Of a stretch of 64,000 nt of DNA, positions 12,551 to 24,160 are shown one piece after another. The stretch comes from Acheta domesticus (taxonomy: Eukaryota > Arthropoda > Insecta > Orthoptera > Gryllidae), in NCBI GenBank assembly GCA_031308135.1, contig JAHLJT010009436.1, positions 124,237,366 through 124,301,365 on the forward strand, read 5' to 3'. A program made the position numbers and the translations under genes. The notes below the pieces were generated by a model. It was not told where the DNA came from, searched no databases, and saw nothing but the letters and a program-made list of their open reading frames with translations. Position 1 is the stretch's first letter, and every line of letters begins with the position of its first letter.

Positions 12551-13054
12551 ACGGGAATCGTGAATGTGGCCTTACGGTTTTTAAATTGCTTTTATATCGT
12601 TTCCTACCTTATGGAAGATTGATAAAGTAATTAAATATTGCACATTCATTATTTCTGTTTCCTTGAAATGATATCACGGTATATCCTCAAGAGGGATTAA
12701 CTTTTGTCCTCAATAAAAATGTATATCAATTTTGAATGTTTATAACATTTTTTATTCCCTTTCTCTAAAAAATTGCCTTTTTTGCAAAATATAGTGTATA
12801 ATTTATTGTAACCCATTGTAAATGCATTTCATTGTACTAAGGAAATATTAATATTTTCATCGGAGAAATAATGCTTAAGATTTTTACTAAAAAATTACGG
12901 TATTTTTATCACAGTAATTTTTGAAAGTTGTAGAATTCCTTGTCGTCAACTGTGAGTCTGAAGTAGAAGCCTAACAGTTCCATCCATCGATATGACATGG
13001 CTTGTCGAGGTAATGACTGAAGTGCTCGTGGAAATAGCCGTCAGCCTATAAAAC

Positions 13055-13530
13055 GAGAGCGAAAGTGAACAGGAAACAGGCGAGAAGCCCCGGGGAGCAC
13101 GCGTGGCCGCCTCTCTTTGATGGCGGCGTTCGGGAGCGAATGGCCTCTGATCGCTTGCACGCTCCAACGTCGAGGGCCAATGGCTCCGGTCGACGGCCTT
13201 CCACGCCCGACGCGCGTCGCTCTCGAACGCCCCGTCCCGCCCCGCCACACCCCGCCACACCACGACCAGCCCCGCGCCGCCTCGCTTCGCTCCGCCTCTC
13301 CCGGCTTCACCCCGCGTCGACCCGCCTTGTCCCGCATCTCCCCGCCTCATCTCGCCTAGGCCCGCCTTTCCCCGCCTTACCCCGCGTACCCCGCCTCACT
13401 CCACCTCGCCCCACCCCTCCCCTCCCGGCCATGTCCTGCGCCTCTCCGCTATGCCACGCCACGCCACATCATGTCCCCGCCACCTCGCTCCGCCCCTCGA
13501 CCCGCGGCTGCGCCAGCGCGCCCTGCCCTT
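13055..13530. repeat. C-rich island with degenerate CCCCGCCT minisatellite
   Basis: GC-rich island 8, with a strong C-over-G bias on the + strand. From about 13232 to 13430 it is a loose tandem repeat of 8-11 bp units around CCCCGCCT. This includes an exact 10-bp doublet (CCCGCCACAC, 13241-13260) and a CCCCA/CCCCT pentamer run near 13409-13427. The 172-codon + frame is Pro/Arg rich purely because of the repeat. Confidence 0.75.
13361..13392 (-). other. G-quadruplex motif
   Basis: C tracts on the + strand at 13361-13363, 13370-13373, 13380-13383 and 13389-13392, with 5-6 nt loops, give a four-tract quadruplex motif on the - strand. Confidence 0.6.
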
Positions 13531-14884
13531 GTTTGCTTCCATCACAAGCGTTGATATCGTGTGGCCAGGGTACAACAGTGTAATTGTTATCCCGTAGAAG
13601 GATGTGTGTTTATATCTCGTCGGTTTTCCCAGAAATTTAGTCTCAAACTATAATCAAAATATAATCTTTGCGATATTTTACACTCTGGAAAGCTCTAACA
13701 TGTGGTATGTGTGAGCAATAATATTTATCGACGCATTGTTCTTACATTATTAATGATAGATCATGTATTATGAATTAATTTTAAAACAACGTTATTTACC
13801 TTTTGACAAGCTAGAATCTTTTAATTTGTAAATATTTATTTCAAGCCCAGAACAAATGTATGTTAAGGATAGTTCTTCGGTAGTTTTTCTCCAGGAAAAA
13901 TTAACGTGTATATTATCTAAACGTGATTTCGCCGTTAAATTGGAGAATGTCATACTAATTTTTTTTTAGTAAAAAAAGCAACACTGTAAAATGATACAAT
14001 TATTGTTATAAATCTGAATGGAAGCGTAACGTGCATAATTAAATTAAAAATCAATAATATATATTCGTAGACGAAAGGAAAAATACTGGGAGAGGGCCGT
14101 TGAGAGAAAAAAAGCGTCCAAATTATATGCTTTGTTCTTTACGTAAATAATCTATCTCTTCTTCGTTTGCTTGCGCGCAGACATCGATTGTACCGATTAT
14201 GACCAATTCGCCTTGGTACATTTCCATATTTTCTGTTTTTCCAAACATTTCTCATATTTTCTGATATTTTGTGTAAATATTTAAGTATATGAGGGGTCTG
14301 TTACCAAATCGGCTCATTTCATTTGCGACGATTTCAAAGAGAAAAAATGTATCGCTTTCACAAATTGTTTGGTATGGCTGATATGAAACGATATGTTTTC
14401 GCCATATTTTAGGTGGAAACGGGCTGGATTGGAACTGTATCCATTCGCTCGGTTAAGGACTAACTAGCAAAAATGCAAAAAACCTTAACATTGGCAATTA
14501 AATAATGGAATGAACTGGTATTGATAACATGTGTAGACATTATTCAAAATTTAACATTTCGCTGTCGCTGAAGCACAAGTTAACTGGCATTCCCAGAAAA
14601 TATATCACACTGTCAGGCATCTGATGCGGAAAAATGGACAAAGTAATGATAAAAAATGAGATTTCTGTCTTGTTTATCATTAGTTTATTCTTTCTTGCTC
14701 ATACGCATTCACTTCCTCCTTATAATTCCTCTCTCATGAAATAGTGGTTGTTTGTATCCATTACCTCTTCCATTCTCACGTTCTCGTTATTCGGACAACT
14801 TTCAATTGTCCTTCTCTGCTCGCCTCCCTTACTGCTCTAGTCGTTCCCTGAAGCCCCTCTCTGTGCACCTTTTCCTTTTATGTG
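13531..14884. other. AT-rich desert
   Basis: No supportable feature. The right part (from about 14690) becomes pyrimidine-rich on the + strand before the next GC-rich patch. Confidence 0.55.
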
Positions 14885-15075
14885 TTGCATCCACCTACCG
14901 GCCATTGTGTCCCCGTCGTATGGTTTGGGCGGTGATAATGAGTCGAAAACAGGCCTCGGAGCGCGCGGGCCTCACCGCCATTTGGATAGGGCGGTCAGCG
15001 CGGTGCTTTGAAGTTGGTGACGTGCGTAATTTGTGTGTGACTGTGTCTCTGCAACCACCGGTCGCAATTCATTGC
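14885..15075. other. Small GC patch
   Basis: Moderately GC-rich with several CpGs. A 113-codon + frame crosses it (14752-15093). No domain, signal or splice pattern supports coding. Confidence 0.3.
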
Positions 15076-16110
15076 GACCTCATGGCTGTTTAATGAGTGA
15101 TTGCCTGAATTTACACGAGAATGCAGTATCGCGGGTCGGAGGTTTACAACTGAACTCAAACACACGCGGAACCTACTCTGTTTATGGCGAATTTAATGCT
15201 GGCTGTATGATTTGAAACAGTAGTGGTGCATAAATTGATGTTGCTTTTATTGTGAATATAACTCTGGCAATTTGTCTTTTTCTATTATTAAACGACGATA
15301 TTACGCTGCTTCGCTGCAGGATTGGGACACTCACAGGTTTTAATTCATAACCATATCTGTTTGTAGTTGAATACGAGGTCTTCGGGAACATGTTGGATTG
15401 CATTCAATGCGTGCATTAACGCTGTCTGCACTCCCAACAATTTTTTAGTAATTGCAAAATTTACACACGTTTGTGTTTTATATGGTGCAGAAAATTGTAT
15501 TTTCTTCACAACGGAAATGTGAATAAAGTTTTTATTTTATTTCCGTGTTTTTGTAAAAACTTACCGCTAAATCAATTTTGTTTCTGTTGTTTTCTATTCT
15601 CATTTAGAATAATTTATTTTTATTTTATCTTTCACAAAAGTGCTACAGTTTGAATGACATACGAACGGTGGAGATACTCGTCCTATATTTTGCATGTTAT
15701 TTCTCATTAGAAGCAAATGTAGCTCTGTTGTCGTAAGAGCTTTGACTGAATTTGATTGGTATTACGCTAGAAAGTTGATAAACCCTGAAGTCTCAAAACG
15801 CATTGAAAAACGTTAAAACGTAAGATTTCATGTGTGAATATCTCTGAAAGTAAACGGTAGAATCACTTGATATTTTCCGAAACAATGTAAAAAGAAAAAT
15901 ATATTATAATTTTTTGTGTTGTAACGTTCAATCTAAAATTTGATATCGCGCGGCACCTTTCAATATAACATAGAAGATTTCTCGGACGAGAGCTTTTATT
16001 TCAACTTAGAATAGAAAATATGTTACTCGAGAATCGGAAGCTCTTGCATCAAAGTTCGCATACAAATGACAGTCGCATCGAAAATGGAAGGTAGGGCGAC
16101 AAAAACAGCC
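15076..16110. other. AT-rich spacer
   Basis: No supportable gene, repeat or motif cluster. Confidence 0.55.
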
Positions 16111-16307
16111 TCGAATAGCGCAACGTGGCTTCAAGTAGCCCTATTCCTACAAGTGACAGTGGCTCCGGAGTCGCGCGCGCCGGTGCGGCGGGACGCCAGC
16201 GAGCGTGCGGCCGCGGCGCGCAGCCTATGGCGACGGGGCGGCCGCGGAGGCTCGCCGGCACGCCCCCTCACGCCTCCGCACGCGACGGCGGCGGCTGCGT
16301 CGCTCCG

Positions 16308-16315
16308 TGACGTCA
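16308..16315. promoter_or_regulatory. CRE (TGACGTCA)
   Basis: A perfect palindromic ATF/CREB site, the first of a pair 103 bp apart in the same island. Confidence 0.55.
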
Positions 16316-16410
16316 GCAGCCCGGCGGAGCGCTTCCAGAGCTTTCGGCGCTCCAGCTTCCCCTCGCACCGCCGCCGCCCGCGTCGCCGCCACCGTTGCCG
16401 CGCCCCCGCG

Positions 16411-16418
16411 TGACGTCA
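16411..16418. promoter_or_regulatory. CRE (TGACGTCA)
   Basis: The second perfect ATF/CREB site. Its right flank (GCGGC) nearly repeats that of the first copy (GCAGC). Confidence 0.55.
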
Positions 16419-16510
16419 GCGGCGCGCGCACGCGCACGAGCGCGGCGGCGGAGCGGCGCGCGATTGGATGGCGCTCTCCGCAGCCTCCGCGCCGCGCGCG
16501 CACGACAGAA

Positions 16511-17388
16511 GTTTCTGGAATCGCGATTGATGTGCGATGCCAGGGCTCTTAAACCTGAATTGCCTTGCGTGGTAGTGCATACAATATGTGATAAGCCTGC
16601 CATGAATGATGTCATCTGAGATTGGTAAATATATTCGATATACTGGAGTACATTGGTCGGTTATAGTGTGGTATGTTTCTTTTGAGTGGCGTTTTTTCTT
16701 CTGTAGATGAGATTTTTTCTCGTCATTCTTCGACGTTGTTTTTGTATGTTCTTTCACAATTTATTTGGTTGGGATCTTTCATCTCACATTTAACTTTTAA
16801 AGTGGCAATTGATTTAATTTCTTTTGCTACTTGTGGAAACCATCAAGGTTTTTTCATTTATCCCATCAGTTTCCGTTTATATATTTTATATAAGTGTCAT
16901 CCTACAGTAGGTTTGATATCAATTCAATAGGCTTACTTTATTTTTCTTATTCTCCAATTTGTTTTAATCATTTTTCTAAATATGTATTTGTATTTACATT
17001 ATCGGACATAATTTTCAAAAAGATACTTATCATTTTTGAAAGTCTACTTTACGCAATATGCATTTTTTAAATAAAAGATGCAATTCTAGCAAAGCTTCCT
17101 AGTTTTACTTGTGTAAGCAGGATTTTTAGTTCAAGCGCTTTCGCTTGTTCACCGCAGAAGTGTTCGATACATTTAGAGTATGACGAGATCTAATGATTAA
17201 AACTCATGTTGCGTGACTGTGCTGTATCATTCTCATCGTATATCCGGAACAATCTTTAATTTTTTTCTCGCCTCGGGAAAGTTTTTGGTCTTTTTGTTTT
17301 CTAAACATTTTTCGTAGAAGCTGATAAAAAAACGTGACACTAGGCGACAGCAAAGTGCAGAACTTCCCGAAGCAATAAAGGCACTTCC
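16511..17388. other. AT-rich spacer
   Basis: AT-rich and T-skewed, with no supportable gene. Confidence 0.55.
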
Positions 17389-17645
17389 TTGCAATTTAAT
17401 GAGGGTAGTTGTGATATCCTGTGGAGGAGCAGCAGCTGGCAAGAAAAATTAAGACGTTGCTGCTGCAGAGTAACATTTCCATATGGTTTGGCCGCGAGCC
17501 AACTGGCCCAGGGTCTTCCACTGCGTCTCCGCCTCTTGCACGAGCTGGTAAATCCTGCCTCTTCAGCTACTTGCGTGACACACGTGCCTCCCAAGACAGG
17601 GTGTTGGGTACCTCGTGTGAAATCGTGATATCCTCTTGGCAGTAA
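17389..17645. other. Isolated balanced-GC segment
   Basis: About 250 bp of roughly balanced composition without the CpG density of the islands. It is flanked by a short repeat, GTGATATCCT, at 17410 and 17625. Frames on both strands (74 codons + from 17421; 84 codons -) are open, but no domain is recognised. It could be an old repeat fragment or a conserved non-coding element. Confidence 0.25.
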
Positions 17646-17794
17646 CCGGTAGAGTCGTATATTGTGTTGTAATTTCGCTACTCAGAGAAAATACGGGAAG
17701 GAGTCAGAGGAACAGCTGCAAATTTTGAGCTTTAATTTGAAATAAACGAAAAGTATTTTGCATGAAATATTCACGAATCTGTGACTGTTTGAAA

Positions 17795-17834
17795 ATTGCC
17801 TATTTTTTTTAGATTTTTACGTAAAATAGGCAAT
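17795..17834. repeat. Hairpin, 12-bp perfect stem
   Basis: ATTGCCTATTTT (17795-17806) pairs exactly with AAAATAGGCAAT (17823-17834) across a 16-nt loop. A nested palindrome TTTTACGTAAAA overlaps the right arm. Its role is unknown. No polyT exit or genes flank it, so I do not call it a terminator. Confidence 0.75.
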
Positions 17835-19740
17835 ATTCTTACGAAAGTGGCACACTGTTTGTTAAATATGTACTTTTTATCAAGACAGTTGTTGGATAAG
17901 GAGGGACCACATCAGCCAAAAATTTCTTGAAACAATACCATAAAGTTGTATTTACTCTTTGGTTTCTGTAAAGTAGCTTCAAAAGGCGAGAAAACAGGGT
18001 GTTCATGGAGCTTGTGATATCCCTAAACCCATTTTAAATACCGTTCCTTTGGTGAGGATGTTTTTCATTGAAAACTGCCAATCTTTTTCGCTAGGCCACT
18101 GAAATATATTTTTTTCGATACAGCCTAAGCTACATATGTATAAAGCTGGTGATGAACAAGATTATTTTCGTCATGTCGAACTACGTTGATTTCTTTTCGA
18201 ACCGATGAGCGCATATAGTTCTGGAATATTTATTCATCCAAGGCGCATGACTATTTTTATGTGGTACAATTAGTTGATTTTCATAAAAACTTCCTTGGCT
18301 GTCTTTCGCCCCTGCAAAATATGCATCTTAGTCCGAAACCACTGAAGTCCGCACAGACATATCCAGGACCGAACATATTGAACTTACGTAATACAATGTT
18401 GATTCCTTGAATAGAGAAATATTACTAGTGTATAATTCTAGGAAACATATTACCACTCTCTTTAATAACTATGAAGTACCCTTGGCGAAGACATAGTAAT
18501 TTACGGGCTTGACCTTCTTTTCCATTTTCGTCATGGCTTGCGATTAGAGCTGCCATGTACGAAGTTCACGGTCGAACTGAGTGTAAACGCATTGGTGATG
18601 CAATCAAACTGCCTCTTTCTTATCCCATCGCGTCCCTCCTTGTGACATGTTTGGTGTGTGGAATTTTTAGTCCGCCAAACTGATATTCATTGTACAATAT
18701 CCCACAGTGTATCGAACAATGGCCATTTGCATATTAAATGAATCCCATATATTGAATTCTACACACTCTTTAATTATTTCATAGGGATTTTATTTGATTT
18801 TTCAAATTAAATGTCTAATATCTCTTTTCCTTATATTCCTTTATTCCTTTCCATTAATTATTTACCGTCCTCTTCTTCAACTTCTCTGTGGCCACATTCT
18901 AGCTGAGTATAATCAAGTAAATGAACTCAAGCTTTGAATCATAGATTGTTGATATGTAGATTGATCATGGGTTTGGAGCATCATGCACAACACACCCAAC
19001 GCATGTGAATAAATAATGTGTACGCGTCCACGTGATTGTCAGCCACTCAACCTCTATGTCTCTCGGCCACCTGTTGTGTGCGCATAGCTTACAAGTGCGA
19101 AGCGCCGCTAGGATCTCCGGTACACAGGTCACAAAAATGGATGAGCTATGTTGCTAACGTAATACAATTCTTTGCAAGCACAAATGTACTATTAAGTAGT
19201 TCTATTTTTTTTTAAATCAAGGAAAATTAACTTTATGACAGCTTTTTATGTTTAATTGTTTACATTTGTGCAACCGAAAACTCTTCTACTAATTACAATC
19301 ATTTTGGTGGTGTATTACTTCGAACGTTTCTTGCTGTGAATAACCTTTGATTCGAGAGTTTGTATCGAGGAGTTATTATCTTGCAAAATTAGTGGAACGT
19401 TTTGATTACTTTATCGCCCTTCCTTTGTCATCGCTCTGAAACAAGATTCCTTTTGAGATCAGTGTTTTCCTCGCTTCGGATTTTCTGAAGGCGTGGGTTA
19501 TCTACTTACAGCATTAGAGCAAAATTTGTCTCGAAAAGACTTAAAAGTGGATATGCTTCGTACTTCATTGGCGTATTTCCCAGTAGTACGATATCATAGT
19601 CCTCAGCGCGGTTCAGAATAGGAAGATGCTGTATATTTTAATCAGAAATTGTTACCGTAAGAAATGCTTAATGAAAATTAAAATTCGACGATTATAGAAA
19701 CAGCCTGCGTGAATCAATTCCGGTATGGTTGTAAACTTGC
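17835..19740. other. AT-rich desert
   Basis: Nearly 2 kb with stops in all frames, no GC island and no repeat that I can see. It is part of the longest island-free interval of the window (about 17.6-20.5 kb). Confidence 0.6.
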
Positions 19741-19781
19741 AGTGCAGGTCAGTGCAGGCCAGAATTAACTCTACCCCAAGC

Positions 19782-20127
19782 CAGGGACCGGGGCCGGGTT
19801 TACCTACAGGCACAAACATCAGTTCTTAGGTTCGTCCATATACAAGGGTTCATGCGCTTTTAAAATGTCGAAAAAAGACATTAAAATATACTTGTTTCTG
19901 TAGAAAACAAAACATGTACTTGTAGACAAGAAATTTCAAATGTATTTAAATAAAAAATAATATATACTCAAATTATACAAGTATTTAGTTAATTTCCATT
20001 TGTTTTTGTACAAAACATTATTCTTTGTAATTAATTTTTTAGGGGGATTAATGGGGATTTTTTTCCTTACGGTGGCCGCAACACCATTTTGTGCTTGAGG
20101 GCCCCGCAGACCCCAAATTAGGCCCTG
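19782..20127 (-). mobile_element. hAT-like non-autonomous element (degenerate)
   Basis: The left end begins CAGGGACCGGGGCCGGGTTT. The right end, read on the opposite strand, begins CAGGGCCTAATTTGGGGTCT and continues into GGGGCCCTCAAG. CAGGG-type termini of this form, with GGGCCC just inside, are typical of hAT transposons and their deletion derivatives. The 346-bp interior is AT-rich and encodes no transposase. An 8-bp target-site duplication is not evident, so the copy is old or the boundaries are slightly off. Confidence 0.5.
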
Positions 20128-20524
20128 AGCATATTTCTTTTTTATTTTACGAAGGAAAATGCATTTAAATATTACAGGTGTCTGCTCGATTAAAATTGCG
20201 CCGGGAACTTCGTGTGTATAAAAAGTAATTGGAATTTTTTGTTGTACTTTTGCGCATTTAAATATTGGTTCTCGTCTGTTCGATAGTGTTTTGTAGATGA
20301 AATAGAAGAACATTGATATCATGAATATCTCAATACGTTGGCGTTTTATCTTTTTGTCGAATTTCTTCGCCAATACAAATACTTGTGAACCTGATTGACT
20401 GTTAGTAGATCAACACTTAAATCTCACTCACAATCGTTGTTTGTTTCTAAATAATAGTGCACTCTTGTAAATTACGGTAAAGACGTATAATTACCTGGCC
20501 AGATAATGTTTGTTCAACACAGAC

Positions 20525-20885
20525 GGCTCATTCTTTGAGAGCTCGCTCAGAGAACAGCCCCCCCCCCGTCTCTCTCTCTCTGTCTTGGGTGTGCGCGCTT
20601 CCGGCCTGAGCGAGGGAGACGCCGCGCGTGAGTCAAAGCGAGGGTGGGTGGCGCGCAGCACGTGAAGTTTCGCCATCGTGTAAATAGAGAGCGCATGTTT
20701 GGGCCAGGCGATCGCAAGGTCAGCCCGAAATACCCGCGCGGGCCGCCGCGGCTGGACGCAGGGCGCGGCCCCGGGCGGGGGAGTGGCCGGGAGCGTGGTC
20801 GCCGGCCGATGGAGCTTGTTCTCTGCGATGTGGAAAGCATTGGCGGCGGCGCTCCTAAGAGATTCGGTCCTGTCGGTAGACTGGA
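20525..20885. other. GC-rich island 10
   Basis: It starts with an 8-C run and a short CT-dinucleotide run (20569-20582), then becomes CpG-rich. Open frames on both strands are composition-driven. An ATG at 20810 opens a short frame of 33 codons, unrecognised. Confidence 0.5.
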
Positions 20886-21814
20886 AATTAATAGAAGCGT
20901 CTGCCGTTAGTTTTCGGATCTTCAACTTGCTTAATTTGAAATGGACCAATTAAATGTAAATTATTTGGAGAGCTCATTACACACCACATTCATTTCAGTC
21001 CTAGTATTTCGAGTACGATGGTGCGGTGAGACCTTAGAGGAATATTTTGAAAACGTGTCCATGTCAAGTGTCAAACAAAGTAATGTTCTAGAATATACAT
21101 GGGAACTTATGTAAAGCAAAGGATTTTTTTCTGAAATTTTATATTTCAATTAAGATAATGAATAATATGGAAAGTTAACACAAATATCAGCTTTCTCTCA
21201 ACAAATAGAGAATATCTACATCCCTTGTTATTTGAAAGTTAATGCGTTAGTAGATAAACAAATTACATGGATATTCATTTAATTGAATACATTTCATCGG
21301 AACAAGTCATTCAGCTGTCAGTAGAGTGTTTTTAGTCCATACCTGACCGAGTTTGCATGAATACTCTGCATTCAAAGTTTTAAACATTAATATATCCAAA
21401 GGAATTAGAGTATTGTATTGTACATCAACACGAATTCAGTATTTTCCTCGTGGTTACAATGGATTTAAATTTTCATTTGAAACTCATGTGGGTCGCTCCC
21501 ACGCAATATTTCCTCCGTTTGTTGGAAATAATAATTGCTCACTCTGCTGAAAATGCACCAAGAACTTGAGTAAATGCACAAGGGAATGTTTTTGTATATA
21601 ATATTTCCAACACCTCTGCAAATGAAACAATTCAACATTTCGCTATAGAATTTCCTCACTATACTAGTTTACATCTGTCTCATGAATTATAAAGTTGTCA
21701 AGATATAAAGCGCAGTATTTCTCTGCTTCACTAGATAAAGGCTGAAATTAGTGCGGTTGGGAAGGCTTTCCTTGTTGCTCCCTTTTATATCAGCGTTATT
21801 CTTTCATTGCCCCA
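20886..21814. other. AT-rich spacer
   Basis: No supportable feature. Confidence 0.55.
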
Positions 21815-22010
21815 CTGATTATGATTAATGTGGACCTGCCGTGAGCTTGCATCACTCTGAGCTTTTATTACCTAATTACTATAATTTTGCGCCCAGTGCG
21901 TGCATTGTGCGCGTGTAATATCCTAATGAGAGTACTAATGATGCCCAATTACTTGTTTTCCCGCCTCACATTCGGATATCACATCAGCGCTCCGGTCATA
22001 ATGAGATTTT
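21815..22010. promoter_or_regulatory. Homeodomain-site cluster (candidate enhancer)
   Basis: Within about 195 bp there are nine TAAT/ATTA cores. They include overlapping PBC-Hox-type sites (TGATTATG at 21816 and TGATTAAT at 21822), CTAATTAC near 21872, CCTAATGAG, ACTAATGATG, CCAATTACTT and CATAATGAG. CpG and GC content are higher than in the AT-rich flanks, so the cores do not arise from AT-richness alone. The enhancer role is inferred. Confidence 0.35.
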
Positions 22011-22549
22011 GAAGTGTTGTTAGTCGAAATTTTCTCACATTGAAATATTTACTTTCGGACAAACACAATTTCGTGCGAGAATTGTATGCACAGTATGGAA
22101 GTAATTATTGCAGCGAACGGAACCCAACTGCGTTGAAATGCATCTGGGTGGTGGTGGCGGTTCATTTTCATTGTGATATTGTGCATTTATTCCACGCGAA
22201 ATGTGAACCAACTTTATTTATGCTAACGAAAGTAAACATCCATATTATGGAGGATCTCTGGCGTAACATCCATTTTAGTTTGGTGGATTTCACCTGCTTG
22301 TCATAGTAGTTTATTTGTGTATAATTACTGCGGAAGCATGCTACACGCACAATTAATACGTACGAAAACAGTTAACGTGTCAGTGACACTATTTTAAAAA
22401 CTTCTTGTAATATATAAGATGCCCTTGCATATAAGGAGATGAAAACGCTACTTAATATCTGGAATCAAGTGAGGAATTCAGAGAGGGAAGGGAGAAATAT
22501 GTTTATTGCAATGTACTCTGTATTGTACTTTCTCAGTGTAAGTAATTTA

Positions 22550-22578
22550 ATGTTGCGTTTTTTATTACAGGTAAGCTC
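22550..22578 (+). other. Candidate recursive splice site (ratchet point)
   Basis: TTTTTTATTACAG is followed directly by GTAAGC, with the AG/GT junction at 22570/22571. A T-rich 3' splice site fused to a strong 5' splice site matches the zero-length-exon arrangement known from recursive splicing of very long insect introns. If functional, it places the window inside an intron of a + strand gene. It could also be an ordinary chance match. Confidence 0.35.
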
Positions 22579-23019
22579 CAGCATCAATTATTTCTACATC
22601 CCATTCTGTTCAACACTACTCCACCAATCTTGAGATATCGGCTGCAAAAATGAATTCCTGCACGCAGAGGTGGTTACCTTCTCCAGGTTTGTTTCAAATA
22701 CATCAACTCAAAACTGATTTGAAAAATATTGGATCTCAACTAGAGGCTACTTTCATAATGAAAAATCGATGGTTTGCAAATTTCAGTGACCAATTTTGTA
22801 GGTGTTGGGCGGAGTTCAATGGCGTTTGATAGCACAATTTTCATCATACACATGCTTTGATGTGCCGACTGAAATTTCGTATCAGTATTTATTTTTGGTT
22901 CATTTTAACAATGCGAGGAATATATATCTAACAATAAGGGTAATGACTGAGAAAGCAATGTTCAATATCAAGCTCGATTATCCCTGTTTCCCGTCGTCGC
23001 CACGTCGGTGGTCCGCGGA

Positions 23020-23478
23020 CCGTAGGTGTTGACAACACTAGTTTATATTTCTGCACGCCGAGTGCATGCGGTGGAGCGAGGCGCACCGAGCTCGACGGGG
23101 GCGTCCAGCCCTTAGAGCATCATCGATCACGAGGAGGTGAATGGGGCGAGGACTCCGGCGTTGGCGACCGCAGGCTAGCGCGTCTTAGCGGCCGACGCCG
23201 GTTGCGTCACAGGCCGCGAGCGACTCCCGACCTGGGCCACCGGCGCGGACGGACGCGTCGCGCCGGTTCGGTTCGGCGCAGGAGGGCGCGCGGCCCAGCT
23301 GGCCCTGCCGCGATCGATGGCTCGCGCGCCTCCCACGCCGCCCCCGCCGCTCCGCCCCCTGCACGGCCGCCCCCGCGTGCGTCACGCCGCCGCGCACGCG
23401 CTCTGCGCGCCTCCGGAAGCTTCGGCCGGGACAGCCCCCTTCAGACCCACCCCCCTTCTGCGACCCGTCTACACTGAC
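23020..23478. other. GC-rich island 11
   Basis: CpG-rich with many CGCGC and GCCGCC runs. It is followed by a pyrimidine-rich shoulder to about 23,800. Open frames of 91 codons (+) and 119 codons (-) overlap; neither is recognisable. Confidence 0.55.
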
Positions 23479-24160
23479 AAACTTAAGTAACATGTCTACT
23501 CGGGGAGGCGTTATCTTATTTTGTGCCTTCCTAAACCGATTCATTTTGCGACTCTTCCACTGCCCTAAGATAACAAGAATTTGAAGGTCATTTTGCCCTA
23601 TTGAAAATCCTTACGGCAACTGCTCTCAGTTCTACGTTGCCTTTGAGATTTGCATCAAATCTTCGTTTTTCATCATCTTAAATCTACTACCTTATTCCTG
23701 TTTTGTTAATGCGAATTTCTCCATCTCGCGTTTTTGTATTGATACCATCACATATTACACCTCTTCATTTCCCAACCCTTTCTGTTAGTTGACACTTCGG
23801 TCCCCATAGGCGTGTATAGTCTAAAGAAGATGGGAGGCCAACTTTGTAGGTCCCTCTAGGTTCCTTTTTACATTAAATTTTTATGCTACATTCGAGAAAT
23901 TTTACTAATAAATAAATAAAATATACCACAAGGAGAATTTAACGATAACTTCAATGATACAATTCATAAATACAATTAATTTAATTCTGAATCATTTACA
24001 GAATTGGCAGATGATTTAGACATTTTTTCTCCAAATTTCGCGTATGAATTCCCCAAAGATGCTCGCTTAAAAAGAGAGGGAATCAGGAATAGATGGTATG
24101 TACGGGAATGAAAGGTTATATTATGTAGTATTACGGGGCCTTCGAAAATTTTCAGAGGGA
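23479..24160. other. AT-rich spacer
   Basis: Pyrimidine-skewed at the left, AT-rich elsewhere. No supportable feature. Confidence 0.55.

Larger units (their letters stand above)
16127..16510 (+). promoter_or_regulatory. Promoter-like island with two CREs and CCAAT box
   Basis: GC-rich island 9. It carries two perfect cAMP-response elements, TGACGTCA, at 16308-16315 and 16411-16418, each followed by GC(A/G)GC. An inverted CCAAT box (ATTGG) lies at 16463-16467. CRE plus CCAAT in a CpG-rich island is a classical TATA-less animal promoter. Direction is unclear because both motifs work either way. No downstream coding exon is recognised; an upstream first exon of an unseen gene, or an enhancer, are alternatives. 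Confidence 0.5.

Noticed and set aside
17795..17834. Rho-independent-style terminator
   Set aside because: The window is eukaryotic in character, no gene ends here, and the stem is AT-rich without a following T run.
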